From the NCBI GenBank assembly GCA_905221605.1, contig CAJNDS010001469.1, positions 567,501 to 631,500 of the forward strand: a stretch of 64,000 nt of DNA. The letters are read 5' to 3'. Position 1 is the first letter of the stretch. Each line of letters begins with the position of its first letter. Below the pieces are notes generated by a model, which saw only the letters and a program-made list of their open reading frames with translations, had not been told where the DNA came from and searched no databases. The translations under genes and the position numbers were made by a program. This document shows, piece after piece, positions 9,019 through 18,311 of this stretch. The stretch comes from Symbiodinium natans (Eukaryota > Sar > Dinophyceae > Suessiales > Symbiodiniaceae).

Positions 9019-9056
9019 CCTGGAGAAGAAGTGAGATGGAGACCCTGGAACGCGGC

Positions 9057-9165
9057 TACTTGCAGGTTCAGGGTGCTTATATAACCCCAAACCTACATGT
9101 ACTTGCAAGCCCCCGAAGTTCTCTAAGTAGTATTTTTGTCCTAAGTACCCATTAACCTCCAAGTA
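9057..9165. mobile_element. Family B palindromic element
   Basis: TACTTGCAGGTTCAGGGT at the left, ACCCATTAACCTCCAAGTA at the right. It lies between two candidate coding pieces (METLERG upstream, FMAEQGEECEMS downstream). Confidence 0.8.
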
Positions 9166-9182
9166 GTCTAACCATAGGCCCT

Positions 9183-9320
9183 TTGGGAGAGTTCATGGCA
9201 GAACAGGGCGAAGAATGTGAGATGTCTTTGCTTCAGAAGATTGCATTGCGAAATCCTACAGCTCACCAGCATGTGATCCAGACTAAACACGACAGCCTAT
9301 ATAGCCCTATATCACCCACT
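9183..9320 (+). CDS. Candidate exon
   Basis: Frame open through FMAEQGEECEMSLLQKIALR and TAHQHVIQTKHDSLYSPIS, directly after a family B copy and before the right half of another. It could belong with 8724-8759 and 9416-9553, but the phases were not resolved. Confidence 0.35.
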
Positions 9321-9415
9321 GAAATGTACATATTTAACCATGTTAGGGCACTCAAGGGGCGTTTAAGTGGGCTTATAAGTACGGTTACAAGTACCATGAA
9401 CCTCCAAGCACAAGG

Positions 9416-9553
9416 CTTGTGCCCACGAACATCCGCAAAGTCTCTTGGCTGCAGCAGTCTCATCCTTGGCGACCAATTGAACCCTACAATCGGGGCCCTA
9501 TATTCCGTACTGCTATAATCCGATTGGGGTATATGAAGCAAAAGCCCTTTGAG
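9416..9553 (+). CDS. Candidate terminal exon
   Basis: Begins after CCTCCAAG|CACAAG, the right tip of a family B element (about 9320-9409), and reads LVPTNIRKVSWLQQSHPWRP to a TGA at 9551. About 45 open codons; no family is recognised. Confidence 0.3.
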
Positions 9554-9704
9554 GTCCCCATGGATGTTTAAGCAGGTTTCAGAAGGTCTGGACGAGCACG
9601 GGTCTTGATCCTAAACCCCCGGGGCAAAATGCACGCCGCAGCAGATGGACAGACGCTGCATAGTGACATGTTGGGTACGCAGTAGGTCCAACACTCTTGT
9701 CTAC

Positions 9705-9787
9705 AATTAATGAAACAAAACTTAAAACCATATTCAGGATCCACATAGTGTATGGTGCAATCATGAACTAAGGAGTATTGGGCTCTC
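9705..9787. mobile_element. Family A element, left end missing
   Basis: Central ACCATATTCAGGATCC and right end GGAGTATTGGGCTCTCTGAG are present; the left terminus is replaced by unique sequence. Confidence 0.6.
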
Positions 9788-9789
9788 TG

Positions 9790-10038
9790 AGTAGAGGCTC
9801 TGACTTTCAAGAAGGGTTGTCCTATTACGCGCGTCTTGGGTTCAACATGGGTTATATCGTTTCACTGAATGCTCGCAGCAGCGCGGGGTGTTGCCGCCAT
9901 CTCTCCTTCCCAGGAGCCGCTGCTTTATCTTGGGTTTTGCCGGATTCTGCCCTGGTCACTGCAGGCCTGGCGCGTGCAAGGTTTTGGGGTTTGGGGCTGC
10001 AAGAGAAGCCTTGTCAGCGAGAGGATTCCAGGGTCTAG
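9790..10038 (+). CDS. Candidate coding segment
   Basis: Open frame after a family A end reading FQEGLSYYARLGFNMGYIVS, with a second overlapping frame starting MLAAARGVAAISPSQEP at 9869. Both cannot be right; no domain is visible. Confidence 0.25.
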   Translation, partial: SRGSDFQEGLSYYARLGFNMGYIVSLNARSSAGCCRHLSFPGAAALSWVLPDSALVTAGLARARFWGLGLQEKPCQREDSRV

Positions 10039-10041
10039 GGC

Positions 10042-10158
10042 CTACTTGGAAGCCTTGTTAACTTAGTAAGTAGGGTTAGTAAGGTGGGTGGGTTGTGGTG
10101 ATTGAGAAGGCTTCTAGGGGATACTAAGTAGACGTACTAAGTCGATTGAGCTTCCAAG
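10042..10158. mobile_element. Family I element
   Basis: CTACTTGGAAGCC at the left and GCTTCCAAGTA at the right, with the interior GGGTTAGTAAGGTGGGT shared with the copy at 45.29 kb. Confidence 0.7.
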
Positions 10159-10249
10159 TATGGTGCAATGTGCAAGCGGAGCGTGGGAGTACCCCACCCT
10201 GTGACTGCGGCAATATCCTTCTTCAGCATTAGTCAAGGCAATGTTCTAC

Positions 10250-10365
10250 GAATTGCTTAAGAACCTCCCAATAAATAGAAATGTTCTTCCTTATAAGGGC
10301 AATATAGGAATTACATTTTTTCTTTTTTTCGGGGGGGGATTAAGCAAATAGTAGTGTTCCTGGAA
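10250..10365. mobile_element. Family J element
   Basis: GCTTAAGAACCTCCC at the left; GTTCTTCCTTATAAGGGCAA and a T/G tract then TTAAGCAAATAGTAG at the right. Confidence 0.7.
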
Positions 10366-10400
10366 CAGAGTTTCGCCTGGGATCTGAGGCAGGTGCGTAT

Positions 10401-10509
10401 CCAGGAGCCCACCACTCCTTAATTAAGGAATATACCCTAAATCAGAAAGGGAGCCTGAATATAATTTAAGGAATGTTCCTTAATCAAGGGGTAGCATGGG
10501 CTCTTTGAG
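10401..10509. mobile_element. Family A palindromic element
   Basis: CCAGGAGCCC to GGGCTCTTTGAGG, with TTAATTAAGGAATATACC in the left arm. Confidence 0.85.
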
Positions 10510-10634
10510 GATTCTTCGAGACTTGCATGCTTGGCATGCTTGGCGATGTCTAGACCCCGAGTCCGCCAAAGGCAATCTGAACAGTTGAACAGTTAGGGTT
10601 TAGGGTTTAGGGTTTAGGGTTTAGGGTTCAGGGT

Positions 10635-10737
10635 AAACCTCCAGCTCATCACCCAGAGGAGCAGGCGGTCAAGGCAATCGCGGCCGCCCAGGCACGTTCC
10701 AAGTGCCTTTGGACCGTCCACTTGCCATTTCCTCTAG
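10635..10737 (+). CDS. Candidate exon followed by an A-containing intron
   Basis: Frame reads PPAHHPEEQAVKAIAAAQAR with G/C-rich third positions and ends at CCTCTAG|GTGCAC, a plausible donor five bases before a family A element. The upstream side is a TTTAGGG array. No family is recognised. Confidence 0.45.
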
Positions 10738-10742
10738 GTGCA

Positions 10743-10853
10743 CCCAAAGAGCCCAGTATAACCCCTCAATTCAGGAATAGTCCTTAAATCTTATTAAGGG
10801 CCCCTTTTGTCGTTTAAGGTATACTCCATGCTTAAAGAGTTTTGGGCTCTTTC
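10743..10853. mobile_element. Family A element inside a candidate intron
   Basis: CCCAAAGAGCCCAG to TTTTGGGCTCTTTCG. It lies between the exon candidates at 10635 and 10902. Confidence 0.85.
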
Positions 10854-10901
10854 GGCGGTGCTGGACACCACATTTTTTCGGGTCGGTCCGTCAATCAATA
10901 G

Positions 10902-10991
10902 AAGCAACCAATCACAGTAGCCGGGTGTAAGGGTGTTAGTCATAGCAGCGGCTCGCCGAGACTGCCAATGATGTCCCTTTCTTTGCTGCAG
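10902..10991 (+). CDS. Candidate exon
   Basis: Follows ATCAATAG and reads KQPITVAGCKGVSHSSGSPR to a CTGCAG before CCCTAAG units. The phase relative to 10635-10737 was not established. Confidence 0.3.
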
Positions 10992-11097
10992 AACCCTAAG
11001 CCGCAGCCCTAAACCCTAAACCCCATAGCCCATAGCATCGTGATTTCGGGGGTAGGGTTTGAGGGCGGCTTGCCTACGGATCTTGGTGAAGCTTTAG

Positions 11098-11235
11098 CGG
11101 ACTCTTGGCCCAATTCTATGTGCAAAGCCCATGGAGGAGTGCGAGATCTTCTGCGTCTGCTGCGACGCTGCCGCGTGTCTGAAGTTTCAGGCTTTGAAGA
11201 TCCTCAGCCTCAAGTATCCCAAGGTAGAAGTCAAG
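11098..11235 (+). CDS. Candidate exon, Cys-rich start
   Basis: After CTTTAG; contains ATG at 11131 and reads MEECEIFCVCCDAAACLKFQ then ALKILSLKYPKVEVK before a TTTAGGG array. An alternative frame starts at 11040; this one looks more protein-like but is unconfirmed. Confidence 0.35.
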
Positions 11236-11372
11236 GGTTTACGGTTTAGGGTTTAGGGTTTAGGGTTCAGGGTTCTCTATCTCAACCGCTGCCCACAGGG
11301 AGAAGAATGCCGAACTTGTTGTCTCAGAGGACCATGCGAGTGACCGGCGGTAGCTCGCGTGCTCGAAAACAG

Positions 11373-11500
11373 AGTATATTAGAGTTTGCATCAACAGCAT
11401 GAAATCGATGGAGCTCGTTGTGTTCCTAAAAACGCTGGGCAATGTCAGCTGGAAGGAAGCAGCCATGGAGACCCTAGAAGCAGCAGGGTTTCGGGATTAG
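11373..11500 (+). CDS. Candidate terminal exon
   Basis: Follows GAAAACAG. The frame reads YIRVCINSMKSMELVVFLKT, continues ETLEAAGFRD, and stops at TAG 11498. The opposite strand is also open here (a 68-codon minus ORF), so strand is not certain. Confidence 0.35.
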
Positions 11501-11567
11501 AGTTTAGGGTACACCAGGCAAATGAGGGCTGAGGGCAGCATACTGCCATGTTTTCAGCGGCCTGACA

Positions 11568-11676
11568 ATGAAGCAAAATGCCTGGACTCACGAAACGCTA
11601 GTGACTTGGAAGTCCCTGCCAAACGGTATGTCACTTGAGACTTTCACGAAGCAACGCAACTCCCGGCCGACGAAAC
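11568..11676 (+). CDS. Candidate exon
   Basis: Acceptor TTTTCAG, then a frame reading GLTMKQNAWTHETLVTWKSL and ETFTKQRNSRPT up to a CCCTAAA block. Confidence 0.35.
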
Positions 11677-11749
11677 CCTAAACCCTAAACCCTATGCCTA
11701 AGCCCTAAACCCTAAACCCTAAACCCCACACCCTAAACCCTAAACCCAG

Positions 11750-11826
11750 GTGAACGTGGATCTACTCGCTGCTGATCAGGAGAGGCTCCAGCAAGCTTGT
11801 CAAGCACCAGTCCTTGGACGTTCCAG
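11750..11826 (+). CDS. Candidate exon between telomere blocks
   Basis: AAACCCAG|GTGAAC start, frame VNVDLLAADQERLQQACQAP, ending TTCCAG before GGTTTAGGG. Both flanks are telomere-like arrays. Confidence 0.4.
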
Positions 11827-11879
11827 GGTTTAGGGTTTAGGGGTTTAGGGGTTTAGGGTTTAGGGTTTAGGTCATCAGG

Positions 11880-12087
11880 GTACTTATAACTACAGTTCTA
11901 CTCACTTAGCCAATAGTTGAACTTTAAATGTTTTGGACTTCCTTATGTAGTAGGAACAATAAGTTTAACCTTTGTCCCTTGGCTATTGGACAAGTAAGTA
12001 TAAGTCTACTTAAACCTACTTAGGGGACTTAGGGGGCTTAGAAGTAGAGTTATACTTAAGGCTATAAGTACCATGAACCTCCAAGTA
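11880..12087. mobile_element. Family B element with nested palindrome
   Basis: The right tip TACCATGAACCTCCAAGTA and inner B arms are present. The left part is split by a second inverted-repeat unit running from CTTAGCCAATAG to CTATTGGACAAG (about 11904-11995). Confidence 0.7.
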
Positions 12088-12483
12088 GTAGGTAGGAGGC
12101 GACGGCTCTGAAGAGTGGCGTCGCTCCCCCCCACAAAAAAAGACATCTTCTGCATCACTGAAACACTTTGCACAAGCCAAAGTCGCTTCACGAGGATGAA
12201 TTTGAAGAAGAGGGACACGTTGGAGAGGCCTTCTACCACGATCTTTTCCATGTGTCCCTGGGCGAGAATTGAGCACTGAGTTAGCCGGGTGCAAAGTTCA
12301 GGTGCCAGCTCATTAGGCCTCATATTCGTTTCTGGCCCTTTTACATGAACATGCCTATACTTATACTTTGGCTTTCTTATGAGGGAGGGACTGGTATTGG
12401 CAACTACTTTGGCTCCGGTACAAGATACCTGGCTTCCAGGTCGTCCTGTTGTTCCAGGACATCGATGCCCCAAAACACTTGGG

Positions 12484-12590
12484 AGCCTAGTGGTGCCATT
12501 TTCCTTTTTTGGGGGTTCAAGGTTCCTTATAAAGTATCCAACCCAAAAAAAGGGTGCCCTTGTTATGAAATGGTTACTGGGCTACTAAGA
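12484..12590. mobile_element. Family C palindromic element
   Basis: GCCTAGTGGTGCCATTTTCC to GGTTACTGGGCTACTAAG, with TTCAAGGTTCC / AACCCAAAAA in the core. Confidence 0.85.
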
Positions 12591-12699
12591 AAACCAGACC
12601 ATTTTACAACTGCCTCTGAAACCGCAAACCCCCCAACGATGGACGTTCTTGTACGCGCGCGGAGAATGCCTTCTTTGAATATTACTGGATAGTGCCCCC

Positions 12700-12952
12700 T
12701 TGTCCAAACATGCCGATGTGCCCGTGAGAACAATCCGGTCAAAAGCTCTTGAAGCCTCTGCCGAAAGTGCAGCGGCCAATCAGATTCAGCGGCTACGTTT
12801 ACAAAGCAATCAAGAGAAGGAATGGCAATATCGGCACGAACTAAAGAAGCAATTGACAATGCGATGAAGACTGCCAAGAACAACGGTTTGTTAGGCTCCC
12901 AACAGCAGTTGTGCAGATCAGGATCGATGCTCTGCCACTGACTGACACGTTC
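12700..12952 (+). CDS. Candidate coding region, frames unresolved
   Basis: Two + frames look protein-like: one reads RSKALEASAESAAANQIQRL and QEKEWQYRHELKKQLTMR; the other reads ISARTKEAIDNAMKTAKNNG. A 276-codon minus ORF also spans this. Purine-first codons favour the + strand. It probably belongs with the lysine-rich exon at 13066. Confidence 0.35.
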
Positions 12953-13065
12953 CATTTGCTCGACGCTTGCCGGCACAAGGTGTGTACACATGCAGTGATA
13001 TTGTTGGGTGTGTGGTGTTGCTAATTCCTGGTTGCACGGTCTGACTTCACTGGGCACGAAAACAG

Positions 13066-13186
13066 GCTGCGATTGGAGAAGAAGAAGATGGAGCAGAAGA
13101 AGAAGAAGAAGAAGAAGAAGAAGAAGAAGAAGAAGAAGAAGAAGAAGAAGAAGAGCAATAATAAGAAGACACAGAAGAAAAAGTAA
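13066..13186 (+). CDS. Candidate terminal exon with poly-lysine tract
   Basis: Acceptor AAAACAG, frame LRLEKKKMEQ, about twenty AAG (lysine) codons, then SNNKKTQKKK and TAA at 13184. The AAG run is an in-frame trinucleotide tract. A minus reading would give a long leucine run and is judged a shadow. Confidence 0.4.
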
Positions 13187-13231
13187 TGCTTGTGGCTGGC
13201 TATTTCCCTGCATTGTCACCACAAAGCCAAG

Positions 13232-13327
13232 CATACATATATATATATATATACATATATATATGCATATATATATATGTGTATATGTATATATATATAT
13301 ACATATACATATATATATATATATATG
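13232..13327. repeat. TA/CATA microsatellite
   Basis: Alternating TA with CATA and TGTA interruptions over about 95 bases. Confidence 0.95.
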
Positions 13328-13407
13328 TCGAGTTGTTGGTCTTGCTTGAAGTCGTGGCCCCTGCGGCCTTGGCAGGGACTCGGGAGCGGTCAATAGTGAG
13401 AGCTGAA

Positions 13408-13515
13408 TCCCTACTTAGTAGCTGAATGAGTACACTTTTAGACTTTTTGCGATACTATAATCCCAAAAGAACTGAAAGTGTACACTTTTTGGGGGCTTAT
13501 GAACTCAGCAACTAA
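13408..13515. mobile_element. Family P palindromic element
   Basis: ACTTAGTAGCTGAATGAG at the left and TTATGAACTCAGCAACTAA at the right, with GTACACTTT / AAAGTGTACAC arms. Other copies lie at 34.44 and 45.73 kb. Confidence 0.8.
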
Positions 13516-13540
13516 ACCGAAAACCCTAAGCCTAAGCCCT

Positions 13541-13616
13541 GTGCCGAGAAAAGTTCTACGTTGGACGAGGGTACATACCCCAATTAGGAACGGTGCGCTT
13601 GTTTCTGCCCTATAAG
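13541..13616 (+). CDS. Candidate terminal piece
   Basis: The frame reads REKFYVGRGYIPQLGTVRLF to a TGA at about 13614, after degenerate telomere units. Weak evidence only. Confidence 0.2.
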
Positions 13617-13744
13617 TGAGGCCCACTTTTTTCCAATGGTATTTGTAAACAAATTCACATACAAAGCAATGAAGGCACATTCCTTATTTTGAAGGGTCTC
13701 CAGGTGATAGAGGACATCACCCGAAATAGTATCTTGTGCTACTT

Positions 13745-13925
13745 TGGGGTGCCTACGATAGTAACCCTTCAGGGATCTACTTTCCATTGGGTTTAGGGTC
13801 GAGAGTCTAGGGTTGGACCACCTTGGGAAACCAAATGAACCCTAACCTTTCCTAAGAATGACCCAATAGTAGCATAGGGTGCGAGTTGGGTGTTCTACTT
13901 TTCGGATCCTCTCAGGAGGCTCTTC
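13745..13925. mobile_element. Family N element with telomere-like insert
   Basis: CCTTCAGGGATCTACTTTCC ... AAGAATGACCCAATAGTAGC, TTCTACTTTTCGGATCC, CAGGAGG. The order matches the N copies at 23.73 and 40.50 kb; GGGTTTAGGG sits inside. Confidence 0.55.
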
Positions 13926-14212
13926 CAGGCACTCACTCAACCCTAAACCCGAAACCCCAAACCACCCGACCCGAGGACAGCACTTTCGGGCTGGGTCTGC
14001 CAATCCTCTGGAAACTTCAGGATCGACTGAAGGGAGAATCTGGGCCTGGTTGGACCGCATGTAAAAGGTCCTAGGGGGATTAGGGTTTAGGGTTTAGAGT
14101 TTAGGGTTTAGTGGCGTTTAGGGTTGTCTAGCCATACGTTGAAGTATCAGGGGCAGGGCTCTAGAGGATGTGGGGGTTGTGCCCAGGGTGTGGGGATTGG
14201 TCTGGTTGGGGC

Positions 14213-14401
14213 TCAGGCACTGCCTTCGGGTGTTGCAGCTTGGGGCCTGTCCCAGGCAAAGAACAAGCCGGTTCCAGCTATGACTCGCCCTAAACCCTAA
14301 ACCCCAACCCGAAACCCTAGTGTGAGCAACTGTATGGCCTCCGTGATGATATCGTACACGCATGAAGGCAGAGATTGGCTTGTGCACCCATGTGGAGGCC
14401 A
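14213..14401 (+). CDS. Candidate exon pair
   Basis: 14213-14291 reads ALPSGVAAWGLSQAKNKPVP after GGGGCTCAG. After a CCCTAAA block, 14319-14401 reads SNCMASVMISYTHEGRDWLV then HPCGGHML. A minus ORF overlaps both. No domain is known to me. Confidence 0.3.
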
Positions 14402-14427
14402 TATGCTCTCAACCCTCAACCGTAACC

Positions 14428-14545
14428 GCCCCCCCCCCCCCCCACCCTAAACCCTTAAACCCTTAAACCCTTAAACCCTTAAACCCTTAAACCCTTAAAC
14501 CCTTAAACCCTTAAACCCTTAAACCCTTAAACCCCTAAACCCTAA
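14428..14545 (+). repeat. Poly-C tract and uniform CCCTTAAA array
   Basis: A C run followed by about eleven perfect copies of the 8-mer CCCTTAAA, a telomere-derived variant with one added T. Uniformity suggests local amplification. Confidence 0.9.
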
Positions 14546-14694
14546 ACCCTTAAACTCCAAAACCCCGAAACCCCAAGCCAAGTTTTGGGGCCAACCAGGG
14601 AACCTTAGGGAAGCTTAGGGAGCCTTAGGGAGTGGTGGGGAGTATTAGGGAACCTTAGGTTAGATACCCCCGCTTGAACCCTTCTCCCTGAAGA

Positions 14695-14815
14695 ACCCTA
14701 GACCCTAAACCCTAAACCCTAAATCAAAAACCCTAAACCCTAAACCCTAAACCCTAAACCCTAAACCCTAAACCCTAAACCCTAAACCCTAAACCCTAAA
14801 CCCTAAACCCTAAAC
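14695..14815 (+). repeat. Telomere array (CCCTAAA)n
   Basis: About fifteen units with two early variants. Confidence 0.9.
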
Positions 14816-14829
14816 CCCAAACCAACCCC

Positions 14830-14919
14830 ATGGTACCGGGGCTCAAAGCCCCCGAGGCACTGGTGATTAACCCGAGCTGGATCTTCCGCACCCCGGCTCT
14901 GAACATGGGTGGCTACTGA
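14830..14919 (+). CDS. Candidate terminal exon
   Basis: Frame KAPEALVINPSWIFRTPALN then MGGY and TGA at 14917; mostly G/C third positions. A second possible terminal frame (TKLYVQQSITYEA, stop near 15146) follows after a mixed telomere block. Confidence 0.35.
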   Translation: MVPGLKAPEALVINPSWIFRTPALNMGGY

Positions 14920-15287
14920 GCAGTTGAAGGCCTGCAACTGGGGTGGGTTTAGGGTTTAGGGTTAAGGGTTCAGGGTTTAGGGTGAACCCTAAACCCCAAA
15001 CCCAAAACCCTAAACCCAAAGGGCGGTTTCCGAAAATCCTCCCAGCCAGGTGCCTCACAGGTTTCAGGAGTCAAGGCTACAGTCAAACTAATTCTGAGCC
15101 AGACACTAAACTGTATGTGCAACAAAGCATAACGTACGAGGCCTGAGAAGCCTTTCAACTTGTCCCCATAATCGCTATCAGCCCCATCTTAAAGGATTAT
15201 AGAACATAATGGCCCACCCTTATATCTGGGAGCACAAAGACAAGCATATCAGCTCACGGAGCAAAATTCAGCAATGCGCATATCTAT

Positions 15288-15410
15288 CTCTATATATATA
15301 TATGTATATGTATATATATATATAATGTGCGTGTGTGCATATATATATATATATGAGTATACATATGTATATATAAATATACATATACATATGCACATAC
15401 ACATGCATAC

Positions 15411-15460
<50 letters not shown>

Positions 15461-15476
15461 ACATACATATATTCAG
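15288..15476. repeat. TA and (ACATAT)n microsatellite
   Basis: TA runs then ACATAT/ACATGC hexamers for about 190 bases; hexamers are clearest at 15410-15470. Confidence 0.95.
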
Positions 15477-15795
15477 ATAACTACATATACAGATAACCGG
15501 GGACCGAAGACGAGGCGTGGTGCCCGCCCCCTCCACCCCCACCCCTGTCTTCTCTGTGCCCTATATACTCGATTCCTGCAATAGAAGAAGAAGATCTCAG
15601 TCCTCAGGACTAGACCCTTGTAGACTGGCCAGATGCACGTGCGCCGGAACCGCTGCCAGGTGCGTGCAAAGCATGCACGCATGAACATCGTATAAATGTA
15701 TGTACAATTTATTTAGATTTGATTTCTTAGATATGTTTTTTTCATATTCTTGTTCTCATTTTCACACGCATAAATGTGTTTCTACTTCTAAACCC

Positions 15796-17051
15796 ATGTC
15801 CGAGCCCGGGCTCTTACATGTGGGGCGTTCGAAGAGTCTTTCAATGAGAAGGCTCTGGGCTGAGTCCTAAAGAGCCCCTTCTAATTTAATTGAATTTAAT
15901 CCAGGAATACACCTGGTAGGTTGTGTGGGGATCCTTGATCTAATTTAAGGTACTTTCCCTTCGTTCAGGGGTAGCAATATAGGGATCCTTAGTATATTCC
16001 CTTGGTTACGGGGTAGCCTTCCCCAGCCCAACGGGCCCCCGAAGCCCCAAACTCTGAAGAGACCCCTGAGCCGGCCTAAATCTCGAGGGCCCACTGCCCA
16101 GAGAGGCCAATACCCCTTCTATATCCCCCTCGGATTATGTTTCAAAATTTTGTCCATACTAAACCCAAGAGGAAATTTAACATAGTGTCTTCATTCAGGT
16201 TCTAAGGGGAGTATAGCCTTAGATTACGGAAAGTATCTTAAAGTCTATAGGGATCCTTAATATGATAGAAGGCATGTATTCCTTATTTAGGGGGTGTTGG
16301 GCCCAAGTGAGCGATAAGCCCTACACCCCTACGTGGCTGCCGCGCTCTGCACCCTGGTTCTTGGTAGGGAATGAGGGAATGAGGTACCCTATCTATACCC
16401 TTTACGGGAGCATATAGGATACATCTTGGTACCCTATATATACCATTTCAGGGAGTATTTAGGATACATCTTGGTACCACAATATATATATATATACCTT
16501 TAAGGGAGTATATAGGATGCATCGTTCCCTCATTCCCTACTAAGAGCCAGCCAATCTGAGGAAATGGGACTCCCCATGATGCCCACCTCCTCCAGCGTGC
16601 GAGTCAGCTCTCGGATCTGGCCAGGCCTCGATACAAATCCGAAGCGTTTTTTCAGCCCCGCAGTCCTACACAAAGGGGTTTAGGGTTTAGGGTTTAGGGT
16701 TTACGGTTTAGGGTTTAGGGCCTCCAAGGGCCTATGGAAAATAGGTTATCAGGGTCCCTCAGCCTCAGAACCCAGGACTTGGGTAGCTGGAAGTATGCCG
16801 GGAGAGAAGGAAGGATGATATTCGACTCTGCGGTTGTGGCCAATAAACATAGGGTACGAAGGGTGTCCACGTGTGGCCGGATCTCTCACTGCAAGTATAG
16901 TCAAGCCCTAAACCCTAAACCCTCAACTCTGATATTAGGTCGTGTTGGAGACATACCCCCAGGTACATGTGTAGGGCTTCTGACAATGCAGGGACCGAAT
17001 AGTGAGGTTACGAGAACCCTTAAGGACACAACGATCGGGCTGGAAGTTTAG
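15796..17051 (+). CDS. Candidate multi-exon gene of unknown function
   Basis: Coding-like islands in order on one strand. From ATG 15796: MSEPGLLHVGRSKSLSMRRL. From 16027, after CCCCAG: PNGPPKPQTLKRPLSRPKSR. About 16306-16363: KPYTPTWLPRSAPWFL. About 16549-16675: GLPMMPTSSSVRVSSRIWPG and NPKRFFSPAVLH. From 16734-17051: a 105-codon frame including SWKYAGREGRMIFDSAVVAN and DIPPGTCVGLLTMQGPNSEV, stop TAG 17049. Two family A copies, an R element and a telomere block fill the gaps. Exact junctions and phases were not resolved; no known domain. Confidence 0.4.
15868..16015. mobile_element. Family A element plus partial duplicate
   Basis: AAAGAGCCCC at the left, GGATCCTTGATC centre, then a second AGGGATCCTTAGTATATTCC piece before GGGGTAGCC. 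Confidence 0.6.
16097..16303. mobile_element. Family A element with long internal insertion
   Basis: CCCAGAGAGGCCAATACCCC to GGGGTGTTGGGCCC, 207 bases long instead of about 105. The extra central sequence matches no other family here. Confidence 0.6.
16364..16544. mobile_element. Family R element, putative introner
   Basis: Left tip CTTG|GTAGGGAATGAGGG and right tip CCCTCATTCCCTACTAAG| are inverted repeats. The interior is three roughly 52 bp direct repeats containing TATAGGATACATCTTGGTACC. It separates two coding-like islands, with GT at the left tip and AAG at the right tip. Confidence 0.7.
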
Positions 17052-17054
17052 GGA

Positions 17055-17272
17055 CATGGGATGTTCGCCCTCATAATCACCGTCCCTACTAGGAGGGGCC
17101 CCCTAGTTATAAGTAGAGTTATAAGGACCCTAAACTAGGTTACAAGGGTCCTAAATTAGGTTATAAGTCCCTTAACTATAGTTAGTATAGTGAGGGGGCC
17201 CCTCCTTGTAGTACGTAGGAATTGTAGTACGAGAATCCCTACTAAGGACTGTTCGTAGAAGGGGGAACCTCC
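17055..17272. mobile_element. Family G element with nested family M
   Basis: ATGGGATGTTCGCCC at the left, GGACTGTTCGTAGAAGGGGG, AACCTCCC at the right. Its middle is occupied by a complete M element. Confidence 0.75.
17091..17216. mobile_element. Family M element (nested, short form)
   Basis: AGGAGGGGCCCCC to GGGGGCCCCTCCT; TTATAAGTAGAG and CTTAACTATAGTTAG inside. It is shorter than the 200 bp copies at 19.9 and 21.4 kb because one arm pair is missing. Confidence 0.85.
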
Positions 17273-17418
17273 CAACTGGCCCATCAGCCCGAAGTGCAAA
17301 AAGTGCTGCCCATCCATACAGGGTTGCTGAAAGGGGTTTAGGGTTCAGGGTATAGGATTTAGGGTTTAGGGTTCAGAGTTTAGGGTATAGGATTTAGGGT
17401 TTGGGGTTTCGGGTTTAG

Positions 17419-17535
17419 GATGCATTCGTCCGCCAGCGAAAGATGTTTACGCTTCAGGAAAGCCCCCCTACTCCCGGGCTCAAAGCGTCCCTTACTGGAT
17501 ACAGGGCTATCCTGCATGTACTCCCGAGAACCTCT
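17419..17535 (+). CDS. Candidate exon
   Basis: After GGGTTTAG; frame DAFVRQRKMFTLQESPPTPG and GYRAILHVLPRTS, ending in degenerate CCCTAAA units. An alternative frame starts MHSSASERC. Unresolved. Confidence 0.3.
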
Positions 17536-17607
17536 AAACCCTAAACTGCCCCAAGCCCTAAACCCTAAACCCTAAACCCTGGCCCTAAACCCTAAACCCT
17601 AGCCCTA

Positions 17608-17947
17608 AACCCCAGACCGCCACACCGCAAACAGGCACAAGGACATCGTGACCATGAGTCGCCTGTGCCACGGCACAAGCGGCGAATGGCATTGTAGAAT
17701 GGAGCCATATGGCCTTTTTTTATTTGGGCACCCTAAATATTGGGTTTGGGATTTAGGGTTAGGGTTTAGGGTTTCGTGTGAGTTCTCGAAACTATTAGGG
17801 TGTTAGGCTTTAGGGTTTAGGGTGAGTTCTCAAAATTCTGGCCCTTTTTGGGGTGCCCTAAATATTAGGGGCCGCCTTAGTAATAGTAGCCCCAAACAGG
17901 AGACATAATTCAGGGAAGTGACCAAACAGCATTGTAGAATGGAGCAG
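17608..17947 (+). CDS. Candidate exon split by an insertion flanked by 17-base repeats
   Basis: Upstream part reads RHKDIVTMSRLCHGTSGEWH. GCATTGTAGAATGGAGC occurs at both ends of the roughly 240 bp insertion (about 17689 and 17930), followed by a readable QPVLRLLV. The insertion holds TTTAGGG units and paired CACCCTAAATATT / GGGGTGCCCTAAATATT pieces. Confidence 0.35.
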
Positions 17948-17969
17948 CCGGTTCTCCGTCTGTTGGTTC

Positions 17970-18094
17970 TACTTGGAGGTTCATGGGCACTTATTACCAC
18001 AGTTAGACGTCTACCTGTAACCTACTTAGGGGACTTAGGGGGCTGATAACCTGTAGTTATAAGTAGGGTTATAAGTACCCTGAACCTCCAAGTA
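17970..18094. mobile_element. Family B palindromic element
   Basis: TACTTGGAGGTTCATGGGCA to GTACCCTGAACCTCCAAGTA. The downstream frame reads LAVMEGLLFLSRAGSQ to a TAG. Confidence 0.85.
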
Positions 18095-18311
18095 TCCTTG
18101 GCTGTTATGGAGGGCCTGCTGTTCTTGTCAAGAGCTGGCAGTCAGTAGTGGTGGCCTGTAGCTTGTAGCACCTTCAGGAAGAAGCTAGGCACCCTGCATG
18201 TGCCTGGAAGCCCCAAAACCTTGCCCAGAAACCCTAAACCCGAAACCCTAAACCCTAAACCCTACAACAAAACGAGCTCTCGCGGACAGTTCATCTGAGC
18301 CAGAAATGCCG

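Noticed and set aside
12006-12473. 155-codon minus-strand ORF
   Set aside because: It runs through the terminal repeat of a family B element and mirrors a + frame (EDEFEEEGHVGEAFYHDLF). No start context or domain supports it.
12563-13393. 276-codon minus-strand ORF
   Set aside because: Its centre is the complement of the AAG and TA microsatellites (long Leu and Tyr/Ile runs). The + strand gives a better terminal exon and purine-first codons, so this is treated as a shadow, though strand is not proven.
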